Shown here in pieces: positions 43,170-52,207 of a stretch of 64,000 nt of DNA (the first letter of the stretch is position 1; every line of letters starts with the position of its first letter). Below the pieces are notes generated by a model. That model was not told where the DNA came from, did no database searches, and worked only from the letters and a program-made list of their open reading frames with translations. The position numbers and the translations under genes are program-made. The DNA lies in the NCBI RefSeq assembly GCF_014203555.1, contig NZ_JACHJH010000002.1:1086791-1150790 (forward strand), read 5' to 3'. The stretch comes from Streptomyces olivoverticillatus. Its GTDB lineage: Bacteria; Actinomycetota; Actinomycetes; Streptomycetales; Streptomycetaceae.

Positions 43170-43874
43170 TTGAGCCGCTCGGTTCTCGTCACCGGAGGTA
43201 ACCGGGGCATCGGCCTCGCCATCGCCCGCGCGTTCGCCGAGGCAGGCGACAAGGTCGCCGTCACGTACCGCTCGGGGGAGCCCCCGGAGGGCTTTCTCGC
43301 CGTCAAGTGCGACATCACCGATCCCGAGCAGGTCGAGCAGGCCTACAAGGAGATCGAGGAGAAGCAGGGCCCGGTCGAGGTGCTGGTGGCCAACGCCGGT
43401 GTCACCCGGGACCAGCTGCTGCTGCGCATGAGCGAGGAGGACTTCACCTCCGTGGTGGAGACCAACCTCACCGGCACCTTCCGGGTCGTCAAGCGGGCCT
43501 CCAAGGCCATGCTGCGGGCCCGCAAGGGCCGCGTCGTGCTGATCTCCTCCGTGGTCGGCCTGATGGGCTCGCCGGGCCAGGCGAACTACGCCGCCTCCAA
43601 GGCCGGCCTCGTCGGCTTCGCGCGCTCGCTCGCCAGGGAGCTGGGTTCCCGCAACATCACCGTCAACGTCGTCGCGCCCGGGTTCGTGGACACCGACATG
43701 ACGCGCGTGCTCACCGACGAGCAGCGCGCGGGCATCGTCGGCAACGTCCCGCTGGGCCGTTACGCACAGCCCGAGGAGATCGCCGCCTCGGTCCGCTTCC
43801 TCGCCTCCGACGAGGCCGCATACATCACTGGAGCCGTCATTCCTGTCGACGGCGGATTGGGCATGGGTCACTGA
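43170..43874 (+). CDS. fabG: 3-oxoacyl-[ACP] reductase FabG
   Basis: 234 residues from TTG 43170 with GGAAGGG 8 bp upstream; no better start is in frame. Complete SDR machinery is present: TGGNRGIGLAIA, VANAGVTRDQ, catalytic Ser in LISSVVGL, YAASKAGLVGFARSLA (Tyr and Lys) and PVDGGLGMGH. It reduces beta-ketoacyl-ACP in fatty-acid elongation. The enoyl reductase gene follows 5 bp later, so the two form a small fatty-acid synthesis operon. Confidence 0.95.
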   Translation: MSRSVLVTGGNRGIGLAIARAFAEAGDKVAVTYRSGEPPEGFLAVKCDITDPEQVEQAYKEIEEKQGPVEVLVANAGVTRDQLLLRMSEEDFTSVVETNLTGTFRVVKRASKAMLRARKGRVVLISSVVGLMGSPGQANYAASKAGLVGFARSLARELGSRNITVNVVAPGFVDTDMTRVLTDEQRAGIVGNVPLGRYAQPEEIAASVRFLASDEAAYITGAVIPVDGGLGMGH

Positions 43875-43879
43875 TCGCC

Positions 43880-44650
43880 ATGAGTGGAATTCTCGCCGGC
43901 AAGCGCATCCTCGTCACGGGTGTCCTCACCGAGTCCTCGATCGCCTTCCAGGCGGCGAAGGTCGCCCAGAACGAGGGCGCCGAGGTCATCCTGACCGGCT
44001 TCGGGCGCCTCTCCCTGGTCGAGCGCATCGCCAAGCGCCTGCCGAAGCCGGCCCCGGTCATCGAGCTCGACGTGTCCAACCAGGAGCACCTCGACGGCCT
44101 CGCCGACAAGGTGCGCGAGCACCTCGGCGACGACGTGCCCCTCGACGGCATCGTGCACTCCATCGCCTTCGGCCCGCAGGGCGCCTTCAACTTCCTGGAG
44201 GCCACCTGGGAGGACGTCTCCACGGCCGTCCAGGTCTCGGCCTACTCCTACAAGTCGCTGGCCATGGCGCTGCTCCCGCTGATGCCGGCGGGCAGCTCCA
44301 TCGTGGGCCTGACCTTCGACGCGCAGATCGCCTGGCCGAAGTACGACTGGATGGGCGTCGCCAAGGCCGCCCTCGAGGGCACCAACCGCTACCTCGCCCG
44401 CGACCTCGGCCCCAAGGGCATCCGCTGCAACCTGGTCTCCGCCGGCCCCATCAAGTCGATGGCCGCCAAGTCCATCCCGGGCTTCGAGGAGCTCGCGGAC
44501 GTGTGGAACCACCGCGCCCCGATCGGCTGGGACCTGGCCGACCCGGAGCCGGCCGGCCGCGGCGTCGTCGGCATGCTGTCCGACTTCTTCCCCCGCACCA
44601 CCGGCGAGATCGTCCACGTCGACGGCGGCGTGCACATGATGGGCGCCTGA
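43880..44650 (+). CDS. fabI: Enoyl-[ACP] reductase (FabI/InhA type)
   Basis: 256 residues. It is an atypical SDR with the InhA/FabI signature GVLTESSIAFQAAKVAQNEGAEVILT, the active site WPKYDWMGVAKAALEGTNRYLARDLG (YDWMGVAK, Tyr and Lys), AGPIKSMAAKSIPGF and VDGGVHMMGA. The order and motifs match mycobacterial fabG1-inhA. It reduces trans-2-enoyl-ACP with NADH. Confidence 0.95.
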   Translation: MSGILAGKRILVTGVLTESSIAFQAAKVAQNEGAEVILTGFGRLSLVERIAKRLPKPAPVIELDVSNQEHLDGLADKVREHLGDDVPLDGIVHSIAFGPQGAFNFLEATWEDVSTAVQVSAYSYKSLAMALLPLMPAGSSIVGLTFDAQIAWPKYDWMGVAKAALEGTNRYLARDLGPKGIRCNLVSAGPIKSMAAKSIPGFEELADVWNHRAPIGWDLADPEPAGRGVVGMLSDFFPRTTGEIVHVDGGVHMMGA

Positions 44651-44668
44651 CGCCTTCCGCGCATCTCG

Positions 44669-44700
44669 GATGCCCGCCCCGGTACGCCGGGGCGGGCATC
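44669..44700 (+). terminator. Terminator of fabG-fabI
   Basis: Perfect 14-bp stem GATGCCCGCCCCGG / CCGGGGCGGGCATC with a four-base TACG loop, 18 bp after the fabI stop. No T-run follows. Confidence 0.8.
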
Positions 44701-44771
44701 GTGCGTTCCCGGGTCGTGCGGCGGGGCGGCCGCCCGCACACTGAAGGGCAGGACGAGGGAGGAGGTACCGG

Positions 44772-45119
44772 ATGCGCTCCCCACTGCTCCGTACGGCGGC
44801 GCTGCTGCTGGCCGCCGCCGCGTTGACCGCACCGGCCGCCGCCACCGCGGCCCCCCGCGGCCCCGGTCACGGCCGGGCGCCCGGCCCGGCCGGCGAGGCC
44901 GAGTGCCACACCCGCGTCCAGGGCTCGCACGCCACCGCCGACTGCTTCAACGGCAACGCCACCCCGGACCACGTCCAGCTGCACGTCCAGTGCGCCCGCT
45001 GGTGGGACCCGGCCATGGACAGCGCGCCCGCCGTCGTGGGGCCCGCCCGGCACGTCGCGCTCGCCCAGCGGTGCTGGCTGGAGATACGCAACGCCTGGGT
45101 GACCCACGACCACGGGTGA
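44772..45119 (+). CDS. Small secreted Cys-rich hypothetical protein
   Basis: 115 residues with a clear Sec signal (MRSPLLRTAALLLAAAALTA, cleavage near ATAAPRG). The mature part of about 88 residues has four cysteines (ECHTRVQ, ADCFNGN, VQCARWW, QRCWLEI), suggesting two disulphides. GGAGG 8 bp upstream supports the start. No family recognised. Confidence 0.8.
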   Translation: MRSPLLRTAALLLAAAALTAPAAATAAPRGPGHGRAPGPAGEAECHTRVQGSHATADCFNGNATPDHVQLHVQCARWWDPAMDSAPAVVGPARHVALAQRCWLEIRNAWVTHDHG

Positions 45120-45163
45120 CCCGGGCGCCCGGTTCGCGGGGCGGGGGTGGGAGACTGTCCTCC

Positions 45164-45286
45164 ATGCAGCAGCCCGTGCTCGACCCGAACCCCAAGAACG
45201 GCCAGAAGGCCCTCCTGACGATCCTCGGCGTGATGCTCGGCATCACCGCCGTCATCGCCGTCATCGCCACGCTCGCCTCCCCCTGA
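45164..45286 (+). CDS. SGM_5486 family transporter-associated small protein
   Basis: 40 residues: a short hydrophilic N-terminus with the conserved VLDPNPKNGQK, then a single membrane helix (LLTILGVMLGITAVIAVIATL). This matches the tiny actinobacterial SGM_5486 family, whose partner transporter is not in the window. It is too short for most gene finders. The Shine-Dalgarno is weak (GGGTGGGAG about 10 bp upstream). Confidence 0.8.
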   Translation: MQQPVLDPNPKNGQKALLTILGVMLGITAVIAVIATLASP

Positions 45287-45307
45287 CACCCGCCCCCACC
45301 GCCTTCC

Positions 45308-45352
45308 CCCACCCCGAGGGTGGGGCTGGCCCCCCGTCCCCTAGGGGGCCAG
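45308..45352 (+). terminator. Tandem terminator hairpins
   Basis: Hairpin 1 is CCCACCC/GGGTGGG (45308-45324) and hairpin 2 is CTGGCCCCC/GGGGGCCAG (45326-45352). Both lie just after the 40-residue gene. Confidence 0.7.
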
Positions 45353-45461
45353 GGTCAGGGGCAAGTGGGTGGATTGCCGGATGGGAGCGGGACGCCGCGG
45401 TCCGTAGGTTCGTAGTACACCGCCGAGCGGCGGTCGTACGGACCCTTCGGAGGCGATCCCC

Positions 45462-45671
45462 ATGTCCGCCGTCAGGCAGGCCCCCGCCGCGCGCGCCACG
45501 CAGACCCGGCTGCCGTGGTGGGCCGTGACGCTTGCCGCGGCCGGCTTCGCCGTGCTGTTCTGCCTGCTTGGCTCGCCCGCCTCGGCGGACACCCCGGCCG
45601 CGGGCGGCACCGGCTCACTGGCGCGCGTCCTCCAGCTCGTGGAGCACTCGTTCGTCCATCGGGCGCCGTGA
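45462..45671 (+). CDS. Small membrane protein of unknown function
   Basis: 69 residues. The N-terminus is basic (RQAPAARATQTRLPWW), then one hydrophobic helix (about 20-41, AVTLAAAGFAVLFCLLGSPA) and a short polar C-terminus (GTGSLARVLQLVEHSF). The helix may serve as an uncleaved signal anchor or a cleavable signal ending ASA-DT. GGAGG sits 9 bp before ATG. No homologue recognised. Confidence 0.7.
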   Translation: MSAVRQAPAARATQTRLPWWAVTLAAAGFAVLFCLLGSPASADTPAAGGTGSLARVLQLVEHSFVHRAP

Positions 45672-45771
45672 GCGCCCCGGCGCACGGCGGCGTCCGCGAG
45701 GCGCCACCCTGCAGGGGCAAGCCTGTCAACACCCCGCGCCTCGCCGTGGGTTTCATGCGAAGCTGGACGGC

Positions 45772-46290
45772 ATGAGCGCCGAACCGACCCGCAGGATCGT
45801 CCTTCTCCGGCACGCCAAGGCCGACTGGCCCGATGTGGACGACCACGAGCGTCCGCTCGCCGACCGCGGCCGCCAGGACGCCCCGGCAGCCGGCCGCTGG
45901 CTCGCCGGTTCCGGCATCGTCCCCGAGCTGGCTCTCTGCTCGACGTCCCTGCGCACCCGCGAAACCTGGAAGCTCGCCGTCCACGAACTGCCGCAGCGCC
46001 CCCGCACGGTCTACGAGGAGCGGCTCTACGAAGCCTCGCTCGGCGAGCTGATCGCCCTGCTCAACGAGGTCTCCGACGACGTCCGTGACGTACTGCTCGT
46101 CGGGCACAACCCCGGGATGCACGGCCTGGCCGACGCCCTGGCGGGCAGCGCCGAGAACGAGCTGCTGCCGCGCATGAACCGCTCGGGCTTTCCCACCGCG
46201 GCCGTCGCGGTGCTCACCTTCACCGGTTCCTGGAAGACCGTCGAGCACGGTGTCGGGCACCTGGCCGCCTTCTGGGCCCCGCACTCCTGA
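45772..46290 (+). CDS. SixA-like histidine phosphatase
   Basis: 172 residues of the histidine phosphatase superfamily. The catalytic RHG-type motif is LLRHAKADWP (RHA as in SixA), followed by ERPLADRGRQDAPAAG, CSTSLRTRETW and the second histidine in LLVGHNPGMHGLAD. SixA proteins dephosphorylate phosphohistidine on HPt or PTS proteins; the substrate here is unknown. It converges with serB. Confidence 0.92.
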   Translation: MSAEPTRRIVLLRHAKADWPDVDDHERPLADRGRQDAPAAGRWLAGSGIVPELALCSTSLRTRETWKLAVHELPQRPRTVYEERLYEASLGELIALLNEVSDDVRDVLLVGHNPGMHGLADALAGSAENELLPRMNRSGFPTAAVAVLTFTGSWKTVEHGVGHLAAFWAPHS

Positions 46291-46320
46291 GCCACCGGCC
46301 GGGCCCGGCCCGGCCCCCGT

Positions 46321-47553
46321 TCACTCGTGGGTGTTGGCCGCCTCGACCTCTTCCCGGGTGACACCCAGCAGATAGAGCACGGTGTCGAGGAAGGGCACGT
46401 TCACCGCGGTGTGCGCCGCCTCCCGCACCAGCGGCTTGGCGTTGAACGCCACGCCCAGACCGGCGGCGTTGAGCATGTCCAGGTCGTTGGCGCCGTCCCC
46501 GACCGCCACCGTCTGCGCCAGGGGCACACCCGCCTCGTCCGCGAACCGGCGCAGCAGCCGGGCCTTGCCCGCCCGGTCCACGATCTCGCCGGTGACCCGG
46601 CCCGTCAGCCGGCCGTCGATGATCTCCAGGGTGTTGGCCGACGCGAAGTCCAGGCCCAGCCGCTCCTGCAGGTCGTCCGTGACCTGGGTGAAGCCGCCGG
46701 AGACCACCCCGACCTGGAAGCCCAGCCGCTTGAGGGTCTTGATCAGGGTGCGGGCGCCCGGCGTCAGCCGCACCTCGGCTCGCACCTTCTCCACCACCGA
46801 CTCGTCCAGCCCCGCCAGCAGCGCCACCCGGGCGTGCAGCGACTGCTCGAAGTCCAGCTCGCCGCGCATCGCCTGCGCGGTCACCTCGGCCACCTCCGCC
46901 TCGCAGCCCGCGTGCGCCGCGAACAGCTCGATGACCTCGTCCTGGATCAGCGTGGAGTCCACGTCCATGACGACCAGCCGCTGCGCCCGCCGCTGCAGCC
47001 CCGCGGCCACCACCGCCACATCCACCCCGAGCGCGGCCGACTCGGTGGCCAGCGCGGTGCGCAGCACATCGGTGCCGACGCCGGAGACCGCGAACTCCAC
47101 TGCGGTCACGGGGTACTTGGCGAGGCGGAAGATGCGGTCGATGTTGCCGCCGGTGTCGGTGATGCAGGCCGCGACGCCCGCCGTCGACTCGGCGGTCAGC
47201 GGATGCCCGAGCACGGTGACGTGGGAACGGCCGGTGCCGCGGGGTCTGTTGTCGCCGAGGCCGGAGATGATCTCCGTCTGGAGCCGCATGGACTCCGCCC
47301 AGCTGTGCACGGTCGCCCGGAGGTCGCCCTCGGTGGCGCCGCCCCCGGTCGGCGCGGTGACCAGCGCGCACAGGGTGATCCGCCCTCGCGTGACGATCTG
47401 CTCGATGTCTATGACGTCGACGGCGTAGGCGGCGAGGGTGTCGAAGAGCCCGGCGGTGATGCCCGGCCGGTCCTTCCCGAAGATCTTGACGAGGAGAGTC
47501 GGGACATCGTCGCCGGTGACGGCGGTGACAGGCGGGGTCTGCGATGCGCTCAT
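46321..47553 (-). CDS. serB: Phosphoserine phosphatase with N-terminal ACT domains
   Basis: 410 residues from ATG 47553. The N-terminal half carries ACT-like sequence (LLVKIFGKDRPGITAGLFD, then VTVLGHPLTAESTAGVAACI). The HAD domain shows DVDSTLIQDE (DxDxT, about residue 205), VVSGGFTQVTDDL (motif II Ser) and VGDGANDLDML (motif IV). It catalyses the last step of serine synthesis. The N-terminal ACT pair suggests serine feedback control, as in mycobacterial SerB2. Confidence 0.95.
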   Translation of the reverse strand: MSASQTPPVTAVTGDDVPTLLVKIFGKDRPGITAGLFDTLAAYAVDVIDIEQIVTRGRITLCALVTAPTGGGATEGDLRATVHSWAESMRLQTEIISGLGDNRPRGTGRSHVTVLGHPLTAESTAGVAACITDTGGNIDRIFRLAKYPVTAVEFAVSGVGTDVLRTALATESAALGVDVAVVAAGLQRRAQRLVVMDVDSTLIQDEVIELFAAHAGCEAEVAEVTAQAMRGELDFEQSLHARVALLAGLDESVVEKVRAEVRLTPGARTLIKTLKRLGFQVGVVSGGFTQVTDDLQERLGLDFASANTLEIIDGRLTGRVTGEIVDRAGKARLLRRFADEAGVPLAQTVAVGDGANDLDMLNAAGLGVAFNAKPLVREAAHTAVNVPFLDTVLYLLGVTREEVEAANTHE

Positions 47554-47712
47554 GGTGGTTCCTACGGTATCCGCCCCTTCCCCGAGGCTCTCCTCAGACC
47601 CCCTTCCGTCTTCCGTGGCGCGCACGGGGCCGTGGGGGCAATGGTGCCGGGGCAGGTTGAATTCCGCGGGTACGGCAGGTCAACGCAGCCCGTCCGGGGG
47701 CGCCTCTCCCGG

Positions 47713-49305
47713 TTACCCCCGCCCCCGAGGCGGTGGCGGGGGCGGCGGCAGCTCGTCCGGTGGCGGGACCGGCGAGGAGCCGTACCGGTATCCCGGCCGC
47801 CGGGGCCGCGGCGGCGGCATCGGCCCCGTCTCCGTGGGCGCCGTGTACGGATCCACCTGCCCCGGCTGCCGCAGATAGGGATTGCTCTCCTCCCGCGCGG
47901 GCCGGTACCCCGCGGACGGCGAGTACGGCCCCGCGACGGGATACGGACGCACCTCACCGGCCTCCCTCGGCCGCACCGCGCACACCAGCAGCCCCCCTGC
48001 CACCCCGGCCCCGAATCCCCATACGAGGCCCAGCAGCAGCGCCACCCCCACGCTCCCGCTCAGCTTCAGCCCCGCCCCGAAGGCGTCGACGCCCAGCACC
48101 GACAGGCTCGCGTCCGCCGTGACGCGCGTGGCCAGCACCAGCAGCGGCAGGGCCAGGCCCGTGGCCACCGCGAGGGCCACCCCGCGCCGCAGGGCGAACG
48201 CCACCGCACCGCCCTGCCCCCGCGGCGTCCGGGCCGCGGTCAGCACCCCGGCCGTGAGCATCATCAGCGCGCACCCCACTGGCAGCAGCCACACCAGCGG
48301 CTCCATCCCGGCGAGCCGGCCCACGGTGACCGCCTGCTCCGTCCCGGCCCGCAGCAGCTCGGGCAGCGGATCCGGCAGCACTTTCAGCAGCGACCCGGCG
48401 GCCGTCCCCTGGAAGGGCACGAACAGCCCCAGCGCCACCCCCAGCCACACCCCGTTGGGCGCCCCCAGCAGGGCGCCGCCCAGCACCCGCCCGGGGTGGT
48501 CGTCGGCCGTGGCCGCCCCCGCCGCCGCGGCCAGGCCCGCGACCACCGCGAGGACCAGCACCGTGCACAGCGCCGAAGCCGCCGGCCGGACGGTGCGGTG
48601 CGCCGCCTGCCAGGAGCGCGGCAGCGGCGCCCGGCGCGCGGCCAGCACGGTGATCAGCAGCACGGCCAGCACCCAGACCGCGCCGCCCAGCAGCGAGGGC
48701 CCGGTGCGCACGGAGAAGCCGACGGAGGCCTTGGCGCCCGCCAGCCCCGCGAGCCGGTCCGGCAGGCCGCCGCCGATGTTCCCGACGTCCCCGACGCCGG
48801 GGATGTTCAGGCCGCCCTGGCCGCCGCCGGACCCGGACGGATTCAGCCCGCTGCCGTCGAAGGTGATCGTGGACGACCCCGCCCAGGCCAGTCCGCCGAG
48901 CAGCAGGAGGAAGAGGACGGCCACCGCCGCGGCCCGCGCGGCCAGCTCCCGGCCGCGCACCATCGGCCCGAGCGGGCGCAGCGACCGGGCGAAGACGCGG
49001 CCGAGCAGCAGTGCGCCCACCAGGCTCACCCCCAGTGGCGCGATGTCGACGGTGGTGTGCGCCCCAGCGCCCGTCAGGCCGAATGCTTCGACCGATCCGG
49101 TCGGGGTGAGCGAGCCGCCGACCGCGAGCACCACCACCGCCGCGGTCATCGGGCCGAGTGCCCCGGCGGCATCCGCCCCCAGAAGGTGCAGCCCCAGCGC
49201 AGCCACCGCGGCCATCGCCAGGAAGGCCCAGCTCACCGAGGCTATCGCGGTAAGGAGCAGATCGGCCCCGTAGGAAGCGCGCCTGCTGCTGGTCACGGTC
49301 ATCAC
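47713..49305 (-). CDS. Streptophobe family membrane protein
   Basis: 530 residues with about ten hydrophobic helices and a Pro-rich cytoplasmic tail (about 455-530) ending in a run of prolines. A Gly-rich extracytoplasmic loop (GSGLNPSGSGGGQGG) lies after helix 4. The streptophobe label comes from its Streptomyces-restricted hydrophobic family; function unknown. Starts GTG 49305 and ATG 49302 are equivalent. It diverges from the FHA-ABC gene. Confidence 0.85.
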   Translation of the reverse strand: MMTVTSSRRASYGADLLLTAIASVSWAFLAMAAVAALGLHLLGADAAGALGPMTAAVVVLAVGGSLTPTGSVEAFGLTGAGAHTTVDIAPLGVSLVGALLLGRVFARSLRPLGPMVRGRELAARAAAVAVLFLLLLGGLAWAGSSTITFDGSGLNPSGSGGGQGGLNIPGVGDVGNIGGGLPDRLAGLAGAKASVGFSVRTGPSLLGGAVWVLAVLLITVLAARRAPLPRSWQAAHRTVRPAASALCTVLVLAVVAGLAAAAGAATADDHPGRVLGGALLGAPNGVWLGVALGLFVPFQGTAAGSLLKVLPDPLPELLRAGTEQAVTVGRLAGMEPLVWLLPVGCALMMLTAGVLTAARTPRGQGGAVAFALRRGVALAVATGLALPLLVLATRVTADASLSVLGVDAFGAGLKLSGSVGVALLLGLVWGFGAGVAGGLLVCAVRPREAGEVRPYPVAGPYSPSAGYRPAREESNPYLRQPGQVDPYTAPTETGPMPPPRPRRPGYRYGSSPVPPPDELPPPPPPPRGRG

Positions 49306-49554
49306 GGCCCCCCGGTTTCCCGCCAGATGCCCGGATGCTGATGGTCCGCGCGCATCGTGTGCATCCGTGGCCGGCTACTACTCTCGGGGCCCCTTTGGCA
49401 TCGGTCAACGGCGCCTGTAATGCCCTGTTACAGGGCCGGTACACGGCCGCTTCGCTCCCCGACTTTCGGTCGGGGGACTGTGCCTGAAATAGTTCCTCCC
49501 GATGTTCGCCATCCCTAGACTCCCCCGTGCAGGGGGCTCATCGGGGGACAAGTA

Positions 49555-52119
49555 GTGGGGCATGGAGTGCCGGAACTCGTACTGGAATTGAATGGACAGA
49601 CCTGGACGTTGGACGCGTCCCGGTCATACACCCTCGGGCGCGACCCGCAGGGTGACATGGTGCTGGAGGACGCCCGCGTCTCATGGCGGCACGCCACCGT
49701 GCGGTGGAGCGGGCACAGTTGGCTGATCGAGGACCACGGCAGCACCAACGGCACGTACGTGCAGGGCCAGCGGATCCACCAGATGGAGATCGGCCCTGGC
49801 TCGACGGTGCACCTGGGCAACGCGACGGACGGCCCGCGGCTGAATCTCGCCGCTGCTGCCGCCCCGGCCGCAGACCTCTACAGCGCGCAGACCGCGATGG
49901 CTCCGGCGGTCCAGCCCGGCCAGCCCGCCCCGCAGCAGTACCAGCAGCCGGGCGCCCAGGGCTGGGGGCAGCCGGCCCAGGCCCAGCCCCCGCAGCACTA
50001 CCAGCCCGGCCCGCAGCAGGGCGGCTGGCAGCAGCCGCAGCAGCCCTACGTCCCGCAGCAGGCCGCGCCGGCGCACGCGACTTCCGGCGGCGCCGCCGGG
50101 ACCCCGCCCGTCTACGGCGACCGCAGCCCGACGAGCTTCCACCAGATGGCGGTCGGCCGGGTGATGCGCATCGGTCGTTCGCTGGACAACGAGCTGGTCG
50201 TCTCCGACCTCCAGGTCTCCCGGCACCACGCCGAGTTCCGGGCCACCAGCGACGGCCGCTTCGAGATCGTCGACCTCGGCAGCCACAACGGCACGTACGT
50301 CAACGGTCAGCCGGTCCGCCAGCAGATCATCGGCCCCAACGACATCGTCGGTGTCGGTCACTCGACCTTCCGGCTGGTCGGCGACCGGCTCGAGGAGTTT
50401 GTCGACACCGGTGACGTCTCCTTCTCGGCCCGCCACCTGACGGTCACGGTCGACGGCGGCAAGCAGATCCTCAAGGACGTCTCCTTCGGCGTCCCGGAGA
50501 AGTCGCTGATCGCCGTCATCGGCCCGTCCGGCTCCGGCAAGTCCACCCTGCTCAAGGCGCTCACCGGCTACCGGCCCGCCAACCAGGGCGACGTCCTCTA
50601 CGACAACCGGAACCTCTACAAGCAGTTCGCCGAGCTGCGCCAGCGCATCGGTCTGGTCCCGCAGGACGACATCCTGCACAAGGAGCTCACCGTCCGTAAG
50701 GCGCTGCGCTACGCCGCCAAGCTCCGCTTCCCCGGCGACACCGCGGTCTCCGAGCGCGAGGCCCGCATTGAAGAGGTGCTGCGCGAGCTCAAGCTCGACA
50801 TCCACAAGGACAAGAAGGTCACCGCCCTCTCCGGCGGCCAGCGCAAGCGCGTCTCGGTCGCCCTGGAGCTGCTGACCAAGCCCTCGCTGATCTTCCTGGA
50901 CGAGCCGACCTCCGGCCTGGACCCGGGCATGGACCGCGACGTCATGCAGCTGCTGCGCGGCCTGGCCGACGACGGCCGTACGGTCCTGGTCGTCACGCAC
51001 TCGGTCGCCGAGCTGGCGCTGTGCGACAAGCTGCTGGTGATGGCCCCGGGCGGCTCGGTCGCCTACTTCGGCCCGCCGGAGGAGGCGCTGAACTTCTTCG
51101 GCTACGAGACCTGGGCGGATGTCTTCTCGGCCTTCGAGAACTACCGCGACTACGACTGGGCGGGCCGCTGGAAGGGCTCGCAGCACTACCAGATGTACGC
51201 GGCCGACATCGACGCCGTCGCCCCGCAGTCCGTGCACGTCCAGCCGCAGATGGTCCACCCGCCCAAGGCGCAGAGCTGGGGCTCCCAGTTGTGGACGCTG
51301 GTGCGCCGCTACTGCTCGGTGATCGCCTCCGACCGCGGCTTCATCGCGCTGATGCTCCTCCTGCCCGCCGTCCTCGGCGGCGTGAGCTGTGTGATCCCCT
51401 CCGACTACGGTCTCGCGCCGCCCGCGCCGCACCACTTCAACCAGGACGCGGGCACGATCATGCTGATCCTCTCGGTCGGCGCGTGCTTCGCGGGTGCGGC
51501 CAACTCCGTCCGTGAGCTGATCAAGGAACGGGTGATCTACGAACGGGAGAGGGCCGTCGGCCTGTCCCGCTCCGCGTATCTGATGTCCAAGGTGATCGTC
51601 CTCGGAGTGATCACCGCGGTGCAGGGCGTCCTCATCACGGCCATCGGTTTCTCGGTCCGCAAGCTGCCCGAGCACGGTGTGGTGATCAAGAACCTGCCGG
51701 CCGCCGAGCTCTGCCTGGTGATCATCGCCCTCGGCTTCACCTCGATGATGATCGGCCTCGTGATCTCCTCGCTGGTCAAGACCGCCGAGAAGACGATGCC
51801 GCTGCTGGTGATGTTCGCGATCGTCCAGGTCGTCTTCACCGGCATCATGTTCAAGATCTACGACTCGCCGGGTGTCGAGCAGGTCGCCTGGCTGATGCCC
51901 TCACGCTGGGCCATCGGCGCCGCGGGAGCCTCGCTGAACCTCTCGCACATCATGGCCCCGATGGACAAGAACAACCCCAACAACCTCGACCCGCTCTGGT
52001 CGCACACCGCCGGCCAGTGGTCGATCGACATGGTCGTCCTCCTTCTCCTCGGCGCCGCCTGCGGCTTCGTGGTCGCCCGGCTGCTGCGCCGCCACGAGCC
52101 GGAGGTCATGCGCAAGTAA
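49555..52119 (+). CDS. FHA domain-containing ABC exporter (Rv1747-like)
   Basis: 854 residues. Two FHA domains (about 24-90 and 198-275) have intact phosphothreonine-binding residues: GRD...SWRHA...GSTNGTYV and GRS...SRHHA...GSHNGTYV. A Gln/Pro-rich linker (about 105-170) joins them. The ABC cassette has GPSGSGKST (about 322), ALSGGQRKR (about 423) and LIFLDEPTSGLDPG. An ABC-2 type permease with six helices follows (about 590-845). Mycobacterial Rv1747 has the same plan and is regulated by PknF phosphorylation. GTG 49555 has GGGGGA about 8 bp upstream; GTG 49567 is possible. Confidence 0.93.
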   Translation: MGHGVPELVLELNGQTWTLDASRSYTLGRDPQGDMVLEDARVSWRHATVRWSGHSWLIEDHGSTNGTYVQGQRIHQMEIGPGSTVHLGNATDGPRLNLAAAAAPAADLYSAQTAMAPAVQPGQPAPQQYQQPGAQGWGQPAQAQPPQHYQPGPQQGGWQQPQQPYVPQQAAPAHATSGGAAGTPPVYGDRSPTSFHQMAVGRVMRIGRSLDNELVVSDLQVSRHHAEFRATSDGRFEIVDLGSHNGTYVNGQPVRQQIIGPNDIVGVGHSTFRLVGDRLEEFVDTGDVSFSARHLTVTVDGGKQILKDVSFGVPEKSLIAVIGPSGSGKSTLLKALTGYRPANQGDVLYDNRNLYKQFAELRQRIGLVPQDDILHKELTVRKALRYAAKLRFPGDTAVSEREARIEEVLRELKLDIHKDKKVTALSGGQRKRVSVALELLTKPSLIFLDEPTSGLDPGMDRDVMQLLRGLADDGRTVLVVTHSVAELALCDKLLVMAPGGSVAYFGPPEEALNFFGYETWADVFSAFENYRDYDWAGRWKGSQHYQMYAADIDAVAPQSVHVQPQMVHPPKAQSWGSQLWTLVRRYCSVIASDRGFIALMLLLPAVLGGVSCVIPSDYGLAPPAPHHFNQDAGTIMLILSVGACFAGAANSVRELIKERVIYERERAVGLSRSAYLMSKVIVLGVITAVQGVLITAIGFSVRKLPEHGVVIKNLPAAELCLVIIALGFTSMMIGLVISSLVKTAEKTMPLLVMFAIVQVVFTGIMFKIYDSPGVEQVAWLMPSRWAIGAAGASLNLSHIMAPMDKNNPNNLDPLWSHTAGQWSIDMVVLLLLGAACGFVVARLLRRHEPEVMRK

Positions 52120-52131
52120 CCGGCCCGTACG

Positions 52132-52181
52132 AACGCCGAAGGGCGGCGGCACCCGCGAGGGTGCCGCCGCCCTTCGGCGTT
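52132..52181. terminator. Bidirectional terminator, 23-bp perfect stem
   Basis: Arms 52132-52154 and 52159-52181 are exact reverse complements (start AACGCCGAAGGGC), with a four-base GCGA loop and short A/T ends. It lies between the convergent FHA-ABC and transglycosylase genes. Confidence 0.92.
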
Positions 52182-52207
52182 TGGCGGAGGTTTGTGCTCC
52201 CCGGCGA

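Noticed and set aside
46327..49341. 1004-codon plus-strand open frame over serB and the streptophobe gene
   Set aside because: Antisense shadow of two recognised genes with a low-complexity His/Gln/Arg/Pro product.
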